Below, piece after piece: positions 1-5,721 of a stretch of DNA of 10,229 bases. The stretch lies in NCBI GenBank assembly GCA_016178255.1, contig JACOTQ010000055.1:1-10229 (forward strand), given 5' to 3'. Made by a program: the position numbers and the translations under genes. Under the pieces are notes generated by a model. That model saw nothing but the letters and a program-made list of their open reading frames with translations. It searched no databases and was not told the DNA's origin. Within the stretch, counting starts at the first letter, position 1. Every line of letters starts with the position of its first letter. This DNA is from Candidatus Colwelliibacteriota bacterium. Its GTDB lineage: Bacteria; Patescibacteriota; Minisyncoccia; UBA6257; Colwellbacteraceae.

Positions 1-241
1 ACACGGTGTTGGCATAGAACTTCATGAAGACCCGATTATTTACAATTATGGCAAACCGGGAAACGGAATGGTCTTAAAAGAGGGGATGGTTCTGGCTATA
101 GAACCTATGGCAAGCCTTAGCACGTCAAAAGCCCTACAATTAAAAGACGATAGTTTTGTAACCTCGGACAATAGCTTATCGGCTCACTTTGAGAGTACTG
201 TTCTTGTTGTCAAAAACGGCTCCGAAGTTTTAACTAAGTAG
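1..241 (+). CDS. map: Methionine aminopeptidase type I, C-terminal part (5' end outside window)
   Basis: Removes the initiator methionine from nascent proteins in the cytoplasm; a dinuclear-metal enzyme of the pita-bread fold. The open frame starts at base 2, gives 79 residues and stops at TAG 239-241. It opens with HGVGIELHEDP, which matches the conserved GHGIGxxxHExP block: His1 is a metal ligand and His8 the conserved substrate-side histidine. GMVLAIEPM carries the metal-binding Glu at residue 34, and SAHFESTVLV carries the last metal-binding Glu at residue 64. The tail KNGSEVLTK is typical of the family end, so the C-terminus is intact. The next gene converges on it with only 22 bp between the stops, and no convincing terminator hairpin is visible there. 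Identification is firm; only the first two thirds are missing. Confidence 0.95.
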   Translation, partial: HGVGIELHEDPIIYNYGKPGNGMVLKEGMVLAIEPMASLSTSKALQLKDDSFVTSDNSLSAHFESTVLVVKNGSEVLTK

Positions 242-263
242 TCACGCAGAAATACAACCATTA

Positions 264-1571
264 TTATTGTTCTAAAACAATCTTAAATATTCCTTTGGCG
301 TTTCTAAAGTAGATTGCGTTTTCGGTATTATCATAGGCGAAATCTTCGACGCCGTTCGTGATTCGCACGATGTTTAAAGGCAAGACATCATCTATTTCTA
401 CAAAGTACAAATTGGATTCATCTTGAATTAGCACATGACCACCATCCTTGTACCAAGTGATAGTTTTTATATTTTTTGACAAGCCGGTTTCTAACTTAAG
501 ATATTTATCTTTATCAATTCTGTAAACCGTGAGTGGTCCGTCATAGTCGGCGAAAATCAGAAATTGGCCTTGAGGTGAGCTCGAAAATTCCCTAACCTTG
601 TCCGCTATTTTTATGGCATTACCGTCCTCGTTTAACATAAGAAGCCGTCCGTTTGACTCCAAAATGAAGACTCTACCGGATGTATCTATGTTAAGTTTTG
701 GCAATGTTCTGTCGGCGGGAGCTTCCATAAGTTTGGACGTGTTTCTGAAAATCAGGTTGTAAGAAAATATTCCGCGAGAATCTAAAAAGATGATTCGGTT
801 TTCTCCAACTGTGAAATCTTTAACATTGTCGGCCACTTTTTCTATTGTTAATTTGACGGTATCTAAGTTATAAAGCGCCCCTTGTGTTTGAATAACGAGT
901 CTTTTGTCATTGAAAGGATGGAATAAGACTTTAACTATTGGGACTGTCCCGGGGAGGCCAAGGCGCGATTCTTTAAGGTTGTTCAAAAGCGTGTTGATAT
1001 TTAGGACAGAGTCGTTACTGGAGAAGTCGGATAGATAATAATTCTTCCTGTCGTCTCTATAAGTGATGATTGGCCCGCTATCCACGAAATCAATTACTCT
1101 ATTGCCAATGATTTTTTCGCCACTCACTCTTATTTCCCCATCCTTTTCTAAAATCAGGGTACCATCTTTGACATAAAATCTATCCGCTGGCCCAAAGACG
1201 CCTTCGGGCCTGATATTCGGGAAAAGAGTTACTTTTTCAAAAACGGATACGGCGGACGGTTTTACTTCCACGGATTTAACCCAGCCGTAGTAACCATCTT
1301 TGTTTACCGAAAGCTTATAACTTCCCTCCGCGAGGTTGTCAATGAAAGTTCCGGAATTGATTATGCCTGATTGGTTTTCTACTTCAACGCCGTTAAGATT
1401 TATAATCGCATCCGTGGGATCGCTCCTCACGTAAATTCCTCCGGTTTTTTTGAAAGAGAAAGTTTTAAAATCTAATCTGGTGCCGATTCCGTAAGCCACC
1501 AATAAGGCTCCGGAGGCCATAAACATTAAAGTGAGTAAGTAAAATAAAGCCCTTCTGGTTCTAATAGACAT
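264..1571 (-). CDS. PEGA-domain membrane-anchored protein with beta-propeller-like repeats
   Basis: 435 residues, function unknown. Residues about 7-30 form one hydrophobic segment after a basic start (MSIRTRR), consistent with a signal anchor that leaves the rest outside the membrane. Residues about 44-112 fit a PEGA domain, a surface-layer-type beta module: GGIYVRSDPTDAIINLNG, then GSYKLSVNKDGYYGW. From about 120 to the end there are short strand-rich units of the type 'FSSSPQGQFLIFADYDG' and 'ITWYKDGGHVLIQDE', resembling TolB/WD40-like propeller blades, with no catalytic motif visible. PEGA proteins of this build are common in Parcubacteria, so a cell-surface or envelope role is plausible but inferred. 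The start at 1571 is supported by a sigma70-like promoter placed so that transcription would begin at or next to the ATG; no Shine-Dalgarno sequence is present. The gene diverges from the HTH-MurA gene. Confidence 0.85.
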   Translation of the reverse strand: MSIRTRRALFYLLTLMFMASGALLVAYGIGTRLDFKTFSFKKTGGIYVRSDPTDAIINLNGVEVENQSGIINSGTFIDNLAEGSYKLSVNKDGYYGWVKSVEVKPSAVSVFEKVTLFPNIRPEGVFGPADRFYVKDGTLILEKDGEIRVSGEKIIGNRVIDFVDSGPIITYRDDRKNYYLSDFSSNDSVLNINTLLNNLKESRLGLPGTVPIVKVLFHPFNDKRLVIQTQGALYNLDTVKLTIEKVADNVKDFTVGENRIIFLDSRGIFSYNLIFRNTSKLMEAPADRTLPKLNIDTSGRVFILESNGRLLMLNEDGNAIKIADKVREFSSSPQGQFLIFADYDGPLTVYRIDKDKYLKLETGLSKNIKTITWYKDGGHVLIQDESNLYFVEIDDVLPLNIVRITNGVEDFAYDNTENAIYFRNAKGIFKIVLEQ

Positions 1572-1577
1572 TATTCT

Positions 1578-1606
1578 ATAATAAGTTGCGTTAAATTTAT
1601 TGTAAA
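1578..1606 (-). promoter_or_regulatory. Promoter of the PEGA-domain gene (leaderless arrangement)
   Basis: On the minus strand TTTACA (1606-1601) is followed after exactly 17 nt by TATTAT (1583-1578): five of six and five of six matches to the sigma70 hexamers. The expected start point, 6-8 nt beyond the -10, falls at about 1572-1570, on the ATG whose A is at 1571. There is no purine-rich Shine-Dalgarno stretch in between, so translation probably starts on a leaderless mRNA. Inferred from sequence only. Confidence 0.6.
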
Positions 1607-1639
1607 CGACTGAAAAACTCTTATCGGATTTTAAAGCGC

Positions 1640-1668
1640 TTGTAAATACTAAGTATATCAGATATGAT
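1640..1668 (+). promoter_or_regulatory. Promoter of the HTH-MurA gene with a dyad over the -10
   Basis: TTGTAA (1640-1645), a 17-nt spacer and TATGAT (1663-1668) make a moderate sigma70-like promoter. Its start point would be near 1675, two or three bases before the ATG at 1678, and the short stretch ATTAAAGTT has no Shine-Dalgarno. The -10 lies inside an inverted repeat, ATATCA-GATA-TGATAT (1655-1670). A 16-bp dyad over a -10 is a reasonable operator for a dimeric XRE-type regulator, such as the HTH domain encoded just downstream. Autoregulation is inference. Confidence 0.5.
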
Positions 1669-1677
1669 ATTAAAGTT

Positions 1678-3198
1678 ATGGCTACAAAATTAGCAACTCG
1701 TGGGATTGGAACTTTTATTGCTCATGTGCGAGAACTGCAAGGCATTACCCAGGCTGAACTTGGGAAAGCCATCGGCACAAGCCAAAGTGCCGTTGCGCGC
1801 ATGGAGAAAGGTGAACAAAATCTGACGCTTGAAATGATAGACAAGGTGAGCGCCGCCTTAAACACCTCACTCGTCAGTCTCTCAAAAGGAAGCATGAGTT
1901 TCGAAGTTGAAGGTGGTCGTTCACTCAAAGGCGCTGTCGTTACGAATACATCAAAGAATGCCGCTACCTCGCTGCTTTGCGCGTCTCTTTTGAATGATGG
2001 TAAAACTTTGTTCAAAAATATGCCTCACATTGAGGAGGTTTCCCGTATGCTCGAAGTGCTTAAGAGTATTGGCGTTGCCTGCCGATGGCTCGGCGACGAT
2101 ATTGAGATTAAAACTGCGGATACAATAACGCTTGAGGGATTAAACCACGATGCCGCTATAAAAACCCGCAGCGTTCTTATGCTTGCCGGCTCTCTTATCC
2201 ACCGGTTAAATGAATTCCGATTGCCTTACGCCGGCGGTTGTAAGCTTGGATCGCGCACGGTGCGACCGCATCTCTACGCGTTGGAAAAACTTGGCGTAGA
2301 AACCATTGTTGAAGAAAATGATTACCGTTTCATCCGTAAAAAGCTCAAACCAGGCCGCGTTGTTATGTACGAATCTGGCGACACGGCAACGGAAAACGCT
2401 TTGCTTGCCGCCGCGCGGATTCCGGGAAAAACAACCATCGTATTCGCGTCGGCAAACTATATGGTGCAGGATTTATGCCGTTTCCTCCAAACTATCGGCG
2501 TAGGAATAGAGGGGGTTGGTACCACAACGCTTACTGTCCACGGGAAAGTTCATATCGCCGTCGATACGACATATTATCCCAGCGAAGATCCCACCGAATC
2601 CATGTTTTTTATCACGGCTGCTATCGTGACCAATTCACAACTTACGATTGAACGTTGCCCGATAGATTTTCTTGAGCTTGAACTTTTAAAACTGGAAAAG
2701 ATGGGCTTGAAGTATAATATTAGCCATCGGTATAAGGCGCGAAACGGTTTTACTGACCTTGTTGACATAAAAGTGTATCCCTCAAAACTTACGGCCCTTG
2801 AGGAAAAAATCTATGGCAGACCATACCCCGGTCTTAATATCGATAATCTGCCGTTTTTCGCCGTCATAGCGACACAGGCTCATGGCACGACCTTTATCCA
2901 TGATTGGGTATACGAAAAACGCGCGCTATATTTTACCGAGCTTGATAAACTCGGCGCGCAGACTATTCTTGCCGACCAGCACAGAATTTACATTACGGGG
3001 AAAACACCGCTCAAAGCAGCCGAGCTCGTCTGCCCTCCGGCGCTTCGACCCGCGACTATTATCCTTATCGCGATGCTCGGGGCGCAAGGCAAATCTGTAT
3101 TGCATAACGTCTACAGCATCAACCGCGGCTACGAAAATCTCGTCACCCGTTTAAACAATCTCGGCGCGAAGATGCGAAAGATACGGCAAGAAGCTTGA
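1678..3198 (+). CDS. murA: XRE-family HTH fused to MurA-type UDP-GlcNAc 1-carboxyvinyltransferase
   Basis: 506 residues in two parts. Residues about 10-68 are a Cro/C1-type helix-turn-helix (TQAELGKAIGTSQSAVARMEKG at 24-45). Residues 73-506 (434, the usual MurA length) are an EPSP-synthase-fold MurA, which adds enolpyruvate from PEP to UDP-GlcNAc in the first committed step of peptidoglycan synthesis. Landmarks: SKNAA with Lys93-Asn94; TRSVLMLAGSL with Arg164; the active loop AGGCKLGSR with Cys188 (the fosfomycin target position) and its Arg; PGLNID with Asp389; EKR with Arg415; LRPA with Arg457; NRGYENL with Arg483. Odd points: the usual DLRA is ALRP, so the Asp beside Arg457 is Ala455; RGYE is preceded by Asn, not Asp; and there is a two-residue insertion (YA) before GGC. 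Arginine codons are 25 CGN and 2 AGR, unlike the neighbours, which suggests transfer. The catalytic residues mostly remain, so it is probably an active enzyme; whether the HTH binds DNA is unknown. Confidence 0.9.
   Translation: MATKLATRGIGTFIAHVRELQGITQAELGKAIGTSQSAVARMEKGEQNLTLEMIDKVSAALNTSLVSLSKGSMSFEVEGGRSLKGAVVTNTSKNAATSLLCASLLNDGKTLFKNMPHIEEVSRMLEVLKSIGVACRWLGDDIEIKTADTITLEGLNHDAAIKTRSVLMLAGSLIHRLNEFRLPYAGGCKLGSRTVRPHLYALEKLGVETIVEENDYRFIRKKLKPGRVVMYESGDTATENALLAAARIPGKTTIVFASANYMVQDLCRFLQTIGVGIEGVGTTTLTVHGKVHIAVDTTYYPSEDPTESMFFITAAIVTNSQLTIERCPIDFLELELLKLEKMGLKYNISHRYKARNGFTDLVDIKVYPSKLTALEEKIYGRPYPGLNIDNLPFFAVIATQAHGTTFIHDWVYEKRALYFTELDKLGAQTILADQHRIYITGKTPLKAAELVCPPALRPATIILIAMLGAQGKSVLHNVYSINRGYENLVTRLNNLGAKMRKIRQEA
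1884..1896 (+). promoter_or_regulatory. Possible internal ribosome binding site before Met73 of HTH-MurA
   Basis: AAAAGGA (1884-1890) lies three bases before an in-frame ATG (1894-1896) at the exact junction of the HTH and MurA domains. The protein from this Met would be a 434-residue stand-alone MurA starting MSFEVEGG, a normal MurA N-terminus. The spacing is shorter than usual for a Shine-Dalgarno, so this may be a relic of the unfused ancestor and not a working start. Confidence 0.3.
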
Positions 3199-3216
3199 CT
3201 TACCGGAACTCATTTT

Positions 3217-3245
3217 TTGACACCCTTACCAGGGAAGGATAAAAT
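3217..3245 (+). promoter_or_regulatory. Strong sigma70-like promoter of the mreB-mrdA operon
   Basis: A perfect -35 TTGACA (3217-3222), a 17-nt spacer and a five-of-six -10 TAAAAT (3240-3245). This is the best promoter match I saw in the window. The start point would be about 3251-3253, giving a leader of roughly 100 nt before the mreB1 ATG at 3352. The spacer holds a short CCCT-TACC-AGGG dyad (3223-3234). No comparable promoter or gap is visible downstream, so this one may drive the whole right-hand gene run. Confidence 0.7.
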
Positions 3246-3253
3246 ACATTTTA
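3240..3253. promoter_or_regulatory. Perfect 14-bp dyad TAAAAT-AC-ATTTTA over the -10 and start point
   Basis: TAAAAT (3240-3245) and ATTTTA (3248-3253) are exact reverse complements around AC. The dyad covers the -10 hexamer and the expected transcription start. That position suits a repressor operator, but an AT-only dyad of this size can arise by chance, and no cognate regulator is identified. The nearby HTH-MurA is the only DNA-binding domain seen in the window. Confidence 0.3.
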
Positions 3254-3308
3254 AAGTCTGGATTTGCGCGCTGGCGCTGCGCTTGTGATAGCCGCTTCAA
3301 TGGCTGAA

Positions 3309-3331
3309 GGCGTTAGCTTCATTTAACCGCC
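3309..3331 (+). other. Stem-loop in the mreB1 leader just upstream of its ribosome binding site
   Basis: GGCGTTA (3309-3315) can pair with TAAC-C-GCC (3324-3331) with one bulged C and an 8-nt loop. An adjacent smaller hairpin pairs CTTCA (3295-3299) with TGAAG (3305-3309). The same TGAAG could alternatively pair with a second CTTCA at 3317-3321. The stem ends six bases before the AAAAGGA ribosome binding site. It may affect mreB1 translation, or it may be a by-product of the murA remnant it lies in. Confidence 0.3.
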
Positions 3332-3336
3332 GATAT

Positions 3337-3343
3337 AAAAGGA
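3337..3343 (+). promoter_or_regulatory. Ribosome binding site of mreB1
   Basis: AAAAGGA ends eight bases before the ATG at 3352, a normal Shine-Dalgarno spacing, and fixes this start. The site appears to have formed inside the murA remnant. Confidence 0.65.
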
Positions 3344-3351
3344 ATTTAGCA

Positions 3352-4359
3352 ATGATTGTTAAAAGGATAGGAATAGACTTGGGAACGACTAACACTGTAG
3401 TTTTTGTTCCGGGAAGGGGCTTTATAATCAATGAACCTACCATTGTTGCTTTAAGTTTGCCGGAAAATTCGGTGATGGCCGTTGGCGCCGAAGCTAAGGA
3501 AATGATAGGGAGAACGCCAGGAGATATAGCCGCTTACCGCCCTTTAAAAGACGGCGTTATCGCGGATTATTACATTACGAGAGCCATGATTAAGTACTTC
3601 ATAAATAAGGCTGTTGGCAAGTGGAATTTATTTAGGCCTGATGTGGTGATTTCCGTTCCGGCCGGGATTACGGCCACGGAAAGAAGGGCAGTCACTAATG
3701 CGGCGAGGGAAGCTGGCGCCAAAAACGCCTATGTTATTCGTGAGCCACTTTTAGCGGCCTTGGGAGCTGGCATAACGATTAATTCATCTCATGGCAACAT
3801 GATTATTAATATTGGCGGCGGTACTTCCGAGGTAGCTGTAATATCTCTAGGTGGAATTGTTTGTTGGTCAAGTTTAAGAGTAGCTGGTAACAAGTTTGAC
3901 ATGGCCATAATAAATTATGTTAAGAAAAAATACGCCGTCTCCATTGGCGAGCAGACAGCCGAAGCTATTAAAATATCAGCCGGCTCAGCGATGCCTTTGA
4001 AAAACAAGCTGGAATTCCAGTTTAGGGGGAGAGATTTAATGTCTGGATTACCGAAAGACCTCACGATAAATTCCAATGAAATTACGGAGGCTTTAAACCC
4101 CCACTTAATGGAAATCGCGGCATCAGTTTCAGGAGTTTTCAATGTTACTCCGCCCGAACTTATTGCCGATGTAATGGAAAAAGGGGTCATCTTGTCCGGG
4201 GGCAGCGCCTCTTTAAGGAACATCAATGAATTCTTCAAAAGGCTTTTAGGCGTTGAGATGTATGTCGCCGAAGAGCCGATATTCTGCGTGGCTAAAGGGA
4301 CTGGGGTCATCCTTGACCATCTCGATACTTATAAGCGCACTCTTTTAAACAAAAAATAG
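3352..4359 (+). CDS. mreB: MreB paralogue 1, actin-like cell-shape protein with altered ATP site
   Basis: 335 residues, full MreB length. Members form membrane-associated antiparallel filaments that direct peptidoglycan elongation. Phosphate-1 motif GIDLGTTNT is at residues 7-15; the REPLLAALGAG block retains the Glu that activates water in MreB; phosphate-2 motif IGGGTSEVAVI starts at 154; GRDLMSGLPK and VILSGGSASLR are also present. Departures from consensus: the phosphate-2 Asp (usual VDIGGGT) is Asn153; RVAGDKMDEA is RVAGNKFDMA; EEP is REP; and GGGA near the adenosine site is GGSA. The N-terminus (MIVKRIGID) is too short to hold the membrane-binding helix or loop present in MreB2. This suggests weak or absent ATP hydrolysis and a role as a modifier of the other MreB, but that is inference. 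First gene of the operon, one base before holB. Confidence 0.93.
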   Translation: MIVKRIGIDLGTTNTVVFVPGRGFIINEPTIVALSLPENSVMAVGAEAKEMIGRTPGDIAAYRPLKDGVIADYYITRAMIKYFINKAVGKWNLFRPDVVISVPAGITATERRAVTNAAREAGAKNAYVIREPLLAALGAGITINSSHGNMIINIGGGTSEVAVISLGGIVCWSSLRVAGNKFDMAIINYVKKKYAVSIGEQTAEAIKISAGSAMPLKNKLEFQFRGRDLMSGLPKDLTINSNEITEALNPHLMEIAASVSGVFNVTPPELIADVMEKGVILSGGSASLRNINEFFKRLLGVEMYVAEEPIFCVAKGTGVILDHLDTYKRTLLNKK

Positions 4360-4360
4360 T

Positions 4361-5197
4361 ATGCTGTTCGGTCATAAAAACTTGGTTAACAATTTTAAGC
4401 GTTTAGCTGACTGCGGGCGTCTCGCGCACGGCTATATTTTTTTTGGTGAGGCGCAAGTTGGTAAAAGCATGTTTGCCAAATGTTTAGCTAATTATCTTGA
4501 ATACGGGTTTTTTGAAGAACCTAAAAAATACCTGAACGAAACCTTGATAATTGGACCAAATGATTCTGGTGGCAAATCGGGAATTGGCATAGATGTTATA
4601 CGGGATATAAAACGGTTTCTTTTCGCCTTGCCTGCCAAGTCTAATTTTAGGATTGCGATAATTGATGATGCGCAAACTTTAACCTCGCAGGCGCAGAACG
4701 CAATTCTGAAGATTGCCGAAGAACCCCCGGCGTCAGGATTGATAGTACTTATCACTCCTAATCCCGAGACGATTATTCCGACGCTTCAGTCAAGATTCCA
4801 GAAAGTTTATTTTCCCAGGGCATCTTCAGTCGATATCAGTGAATACTTAATTAAAGAACTGAACATCGGAAAAGCTGAAGCTTCTAAAATCGCGGGGCTC
4901 TCTTTCGGCCGGATAGGAAGAGCAAAAAATTTGGCTGTTATGCGTGACAATGACATGAATGAAATCGTGAACAGGTTTTTGAAAGCTAAAAGCGGCAATT
5001 TGGCGCTTATTAAAGACATAGTGGACAATGTTCCTAAACTAAATTCCTTTTTAGAGGCGCTTATCTCAAATCTCGGAAACGACGTTCAGAAGAACTATCC
5101 TCGCTTGAAATCTATTATGAGGACGATTACTCTTATGTCGCAGTTCAACCTAAATAAAAGGTTGCAATTGGAGGCATCATTAATATGGAATATTTAA
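4361..5197 (+). CDS. holB: DNA polymerase III delta' subunit (clamp-loader AAA+ ATPase-like)
   Basis: 278 residues; part of the clamp loader that places the sliding clamp on DNA. It starts MLFGHKNLVNNFKRL, then LAHGYIFFGEAQVGKS (P-loop-like GEAQVGKS at 29-36), IAIIDDAQTLTSQAQNAILKIAEEPP (Walker B-like DDAQ at 102-105 and the family's LEEPP-type block), LITPN, and TLQSRFQ with Arg145 at the arginine-finger position of the delta'/DnaX SRC motif. The four-cysteine zinc module seen in many delta'/DnaX proteins is absent between the P-loop and Walker B. A short DnaX homologue is an alternative, but the length, lack of a long C-terminus and DDAQ favour delta'. The ATG follows the mreB1 stop by one base with no Shine-Dalgarno, so translation is probably coupled. 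The 3' end overlaps frr by 13 nt and contains its ribosome binding site. Confidence 0.85.
   Translation: MLFGHKNLVNNFKRLADCGRLAHGYIFFGEAQVGKSMFAKCLANYLEYGFFEEPKKYLNETLIIGPNDSGGKSGIGIDVIRDIKRFLFALPAKSNFRIAIIDDAQTLTSQAQNAILKIAEEPPASGLIVLITPNPETIIPTLQSRFQKVYFPRASSVDISEYLIKELNIGKAEASKIAGLSFGRIGRAKNLAVMRDNDMNEIVNRFLKAKSGNLALIKDIVDNVPKLNSFLEALISNLGNDVQKNYPRLKSIMRTITLMSQFNLNKRLQLEASLIWNI
5170..5174 (+). promoter_or_regulatory. Ribosome binding site of frr
   Basis: GGAGG lies inside the end of holB, ten bases before ATG 5185. It is the clearest Shine-Dalgarno in the operon and decides the frr start, 13 nt upstream of the end of holB. Confidence 0.7.
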
Positions 5198-5718
5198 AAG
5201 AACTGAAAACTAAATTCGAGAGTATAACCGCGTCTTTAAGAGAAGAGTTGGGGGCCATTAGAAGCAATCGTCCTACGCCGAAACTGGTGGAAAACATTAA
5301 AGTAAATTATCTGGAGCAGAATCTTACGGTTAAGCAACTTGGGGGCATCTCTATCGAATTGCCCAGAGATATTGTGATAACCCCATGGGACAGGAGTTGC
5401 CTCGCCTCCGTAGTGAAGGCGATTGAGGCCGCCAATTTGGGGGTTAGCGTTATAGGCCAGGGAGATTCCGTGAGGGTCAAACTTCCAGAACTTACGAACG
5501 AGCGCCGCAACGAGTTGACTAAGATTGTTAAGTCAACAGCTGAAGAGATGCGAATTAGAATGAGGATGGAACGCGACGCGATTAATAAAAAGGTCAACGA
5601 AGAGGCGGATGAAGACGTCAAGTTCAAAGCTAAAAAAGAACTTCAGGAGATGGTCGACTTATTCAATAAATCAACAGATTCTTTGGTGGAAAATAAAACA
5701 AAAGAACTCTCGGAATAA
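5185..5718 (+). CDS. frr: Ribosome recycling factor
   Basis: 177 residues, slightly shorter than the usual 185. With EF-G it splits post-termination ribosomes into subunits. The two-domain pattern is clear: helix ELKTKFESITASLREELGAIRSNRPTP leading into the beta domain (NIKVNYLEQNLTVKQLGGISI, ITPWD at about 66-70, VVKAIEAANLGVSVIGQGDSVRVKLPELTNERR), then the long basic helix (EEMRIRMRMERDAINKKVNEEADEDVKFKAKKELQEMVDLFN). The family's IRRD is MERD here, keeping the Arg-Asp pair; the usual YYG after the first strand is YLE. Gene order frr-rseP-proS is a trimmed form of the common frr-uppS-cdsA-dxr-rseP-proS cluster. Confidence 0.96.
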   Translation: MEYLKELKTKFESITASLREELGAIRSNRPTPKLVENIKVNYLEQNLTVKQLGGISIELPRDIVITPWDRSCLASVVKAIEAANLGVSVIGQGDSVRVKLPELTNERRNELTKIVKSTAEEMRIRMRMERDAINKKVNEEADEDVKFKAKKELQEMVDLFNKSTDSLVENKTKELSE

Positions 5719-5721
5719 TAG

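Larger units (their letters stand above)
3255..3349 (+). pseudogene. murA: Decayed 3' remnant of a second, canonical murA
   Basis: Reading from 3255, the frame encodes SLDLRAGAALVIAA then SMAEGVSFI and stops at TAA 3324-3326. DLRAGAALVIA-x-x-AEG is the C-terminal signature of ordinary MurA, including the Asp-Leu-Arg that the neighbouring HTH-MurA has lost. After a frameshift, bases 3326-3349 read NRRYKRNL, which aligns with the next MurA block, (I)DRGYENL; at base level ACCGCCGATATAAAAGG differs little from a normal ACCGCGGATATGAAAA. A few codons between the blocks seem deleted. Upstream, another frame (3232-3255) reads GKDKIHFK, which could be the preceding MurA strand, but this is weak. There is no usable start and two frames are needed, so it cannot encode MurA. 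It now forms the leader of mreB1. The match is recognised by eye, not by a search. Confidence 0.72.

Noticed and set aside
213..232. AAAAC ... GTTTT inverted repeat at the end of map.
   Set aside because: Five weak pairs inside coding sequence with internal mismatches and no U-tract.
266..281. ATTGTT-CTAA-AACAAT inverted repeat between map and the PEGA gene, as a terminator.
   Set aside because: Only 6 AT-rich pairs, lies inside the PEGA gene's last codons and lacks a following T-run in either direction.
3199..3287. Open frame directly after HTH-MurA (LTGTHFLTPLPGKDKIHFK...).
   Set aside because: No start codon context or recognisable family, and it contains the operon promoter. Only its GKDKIHFK part might belong to the murA remnant.
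3285..3326. Small upstream ORF in the mreB1 leader (GTG 3285 or ATG 3300 to TAA 3326).
   Set aside because: No Shine-Dalgarno, and its peptide is part of the MurA C-terminal signature, so it is better explained as a murA remnant.
3915..4310. 131-residue minus-strand open frame opposite mreB1.
   Set aside because: Shadow of the mreB1 coding frame; no family features or ribosome binding site.
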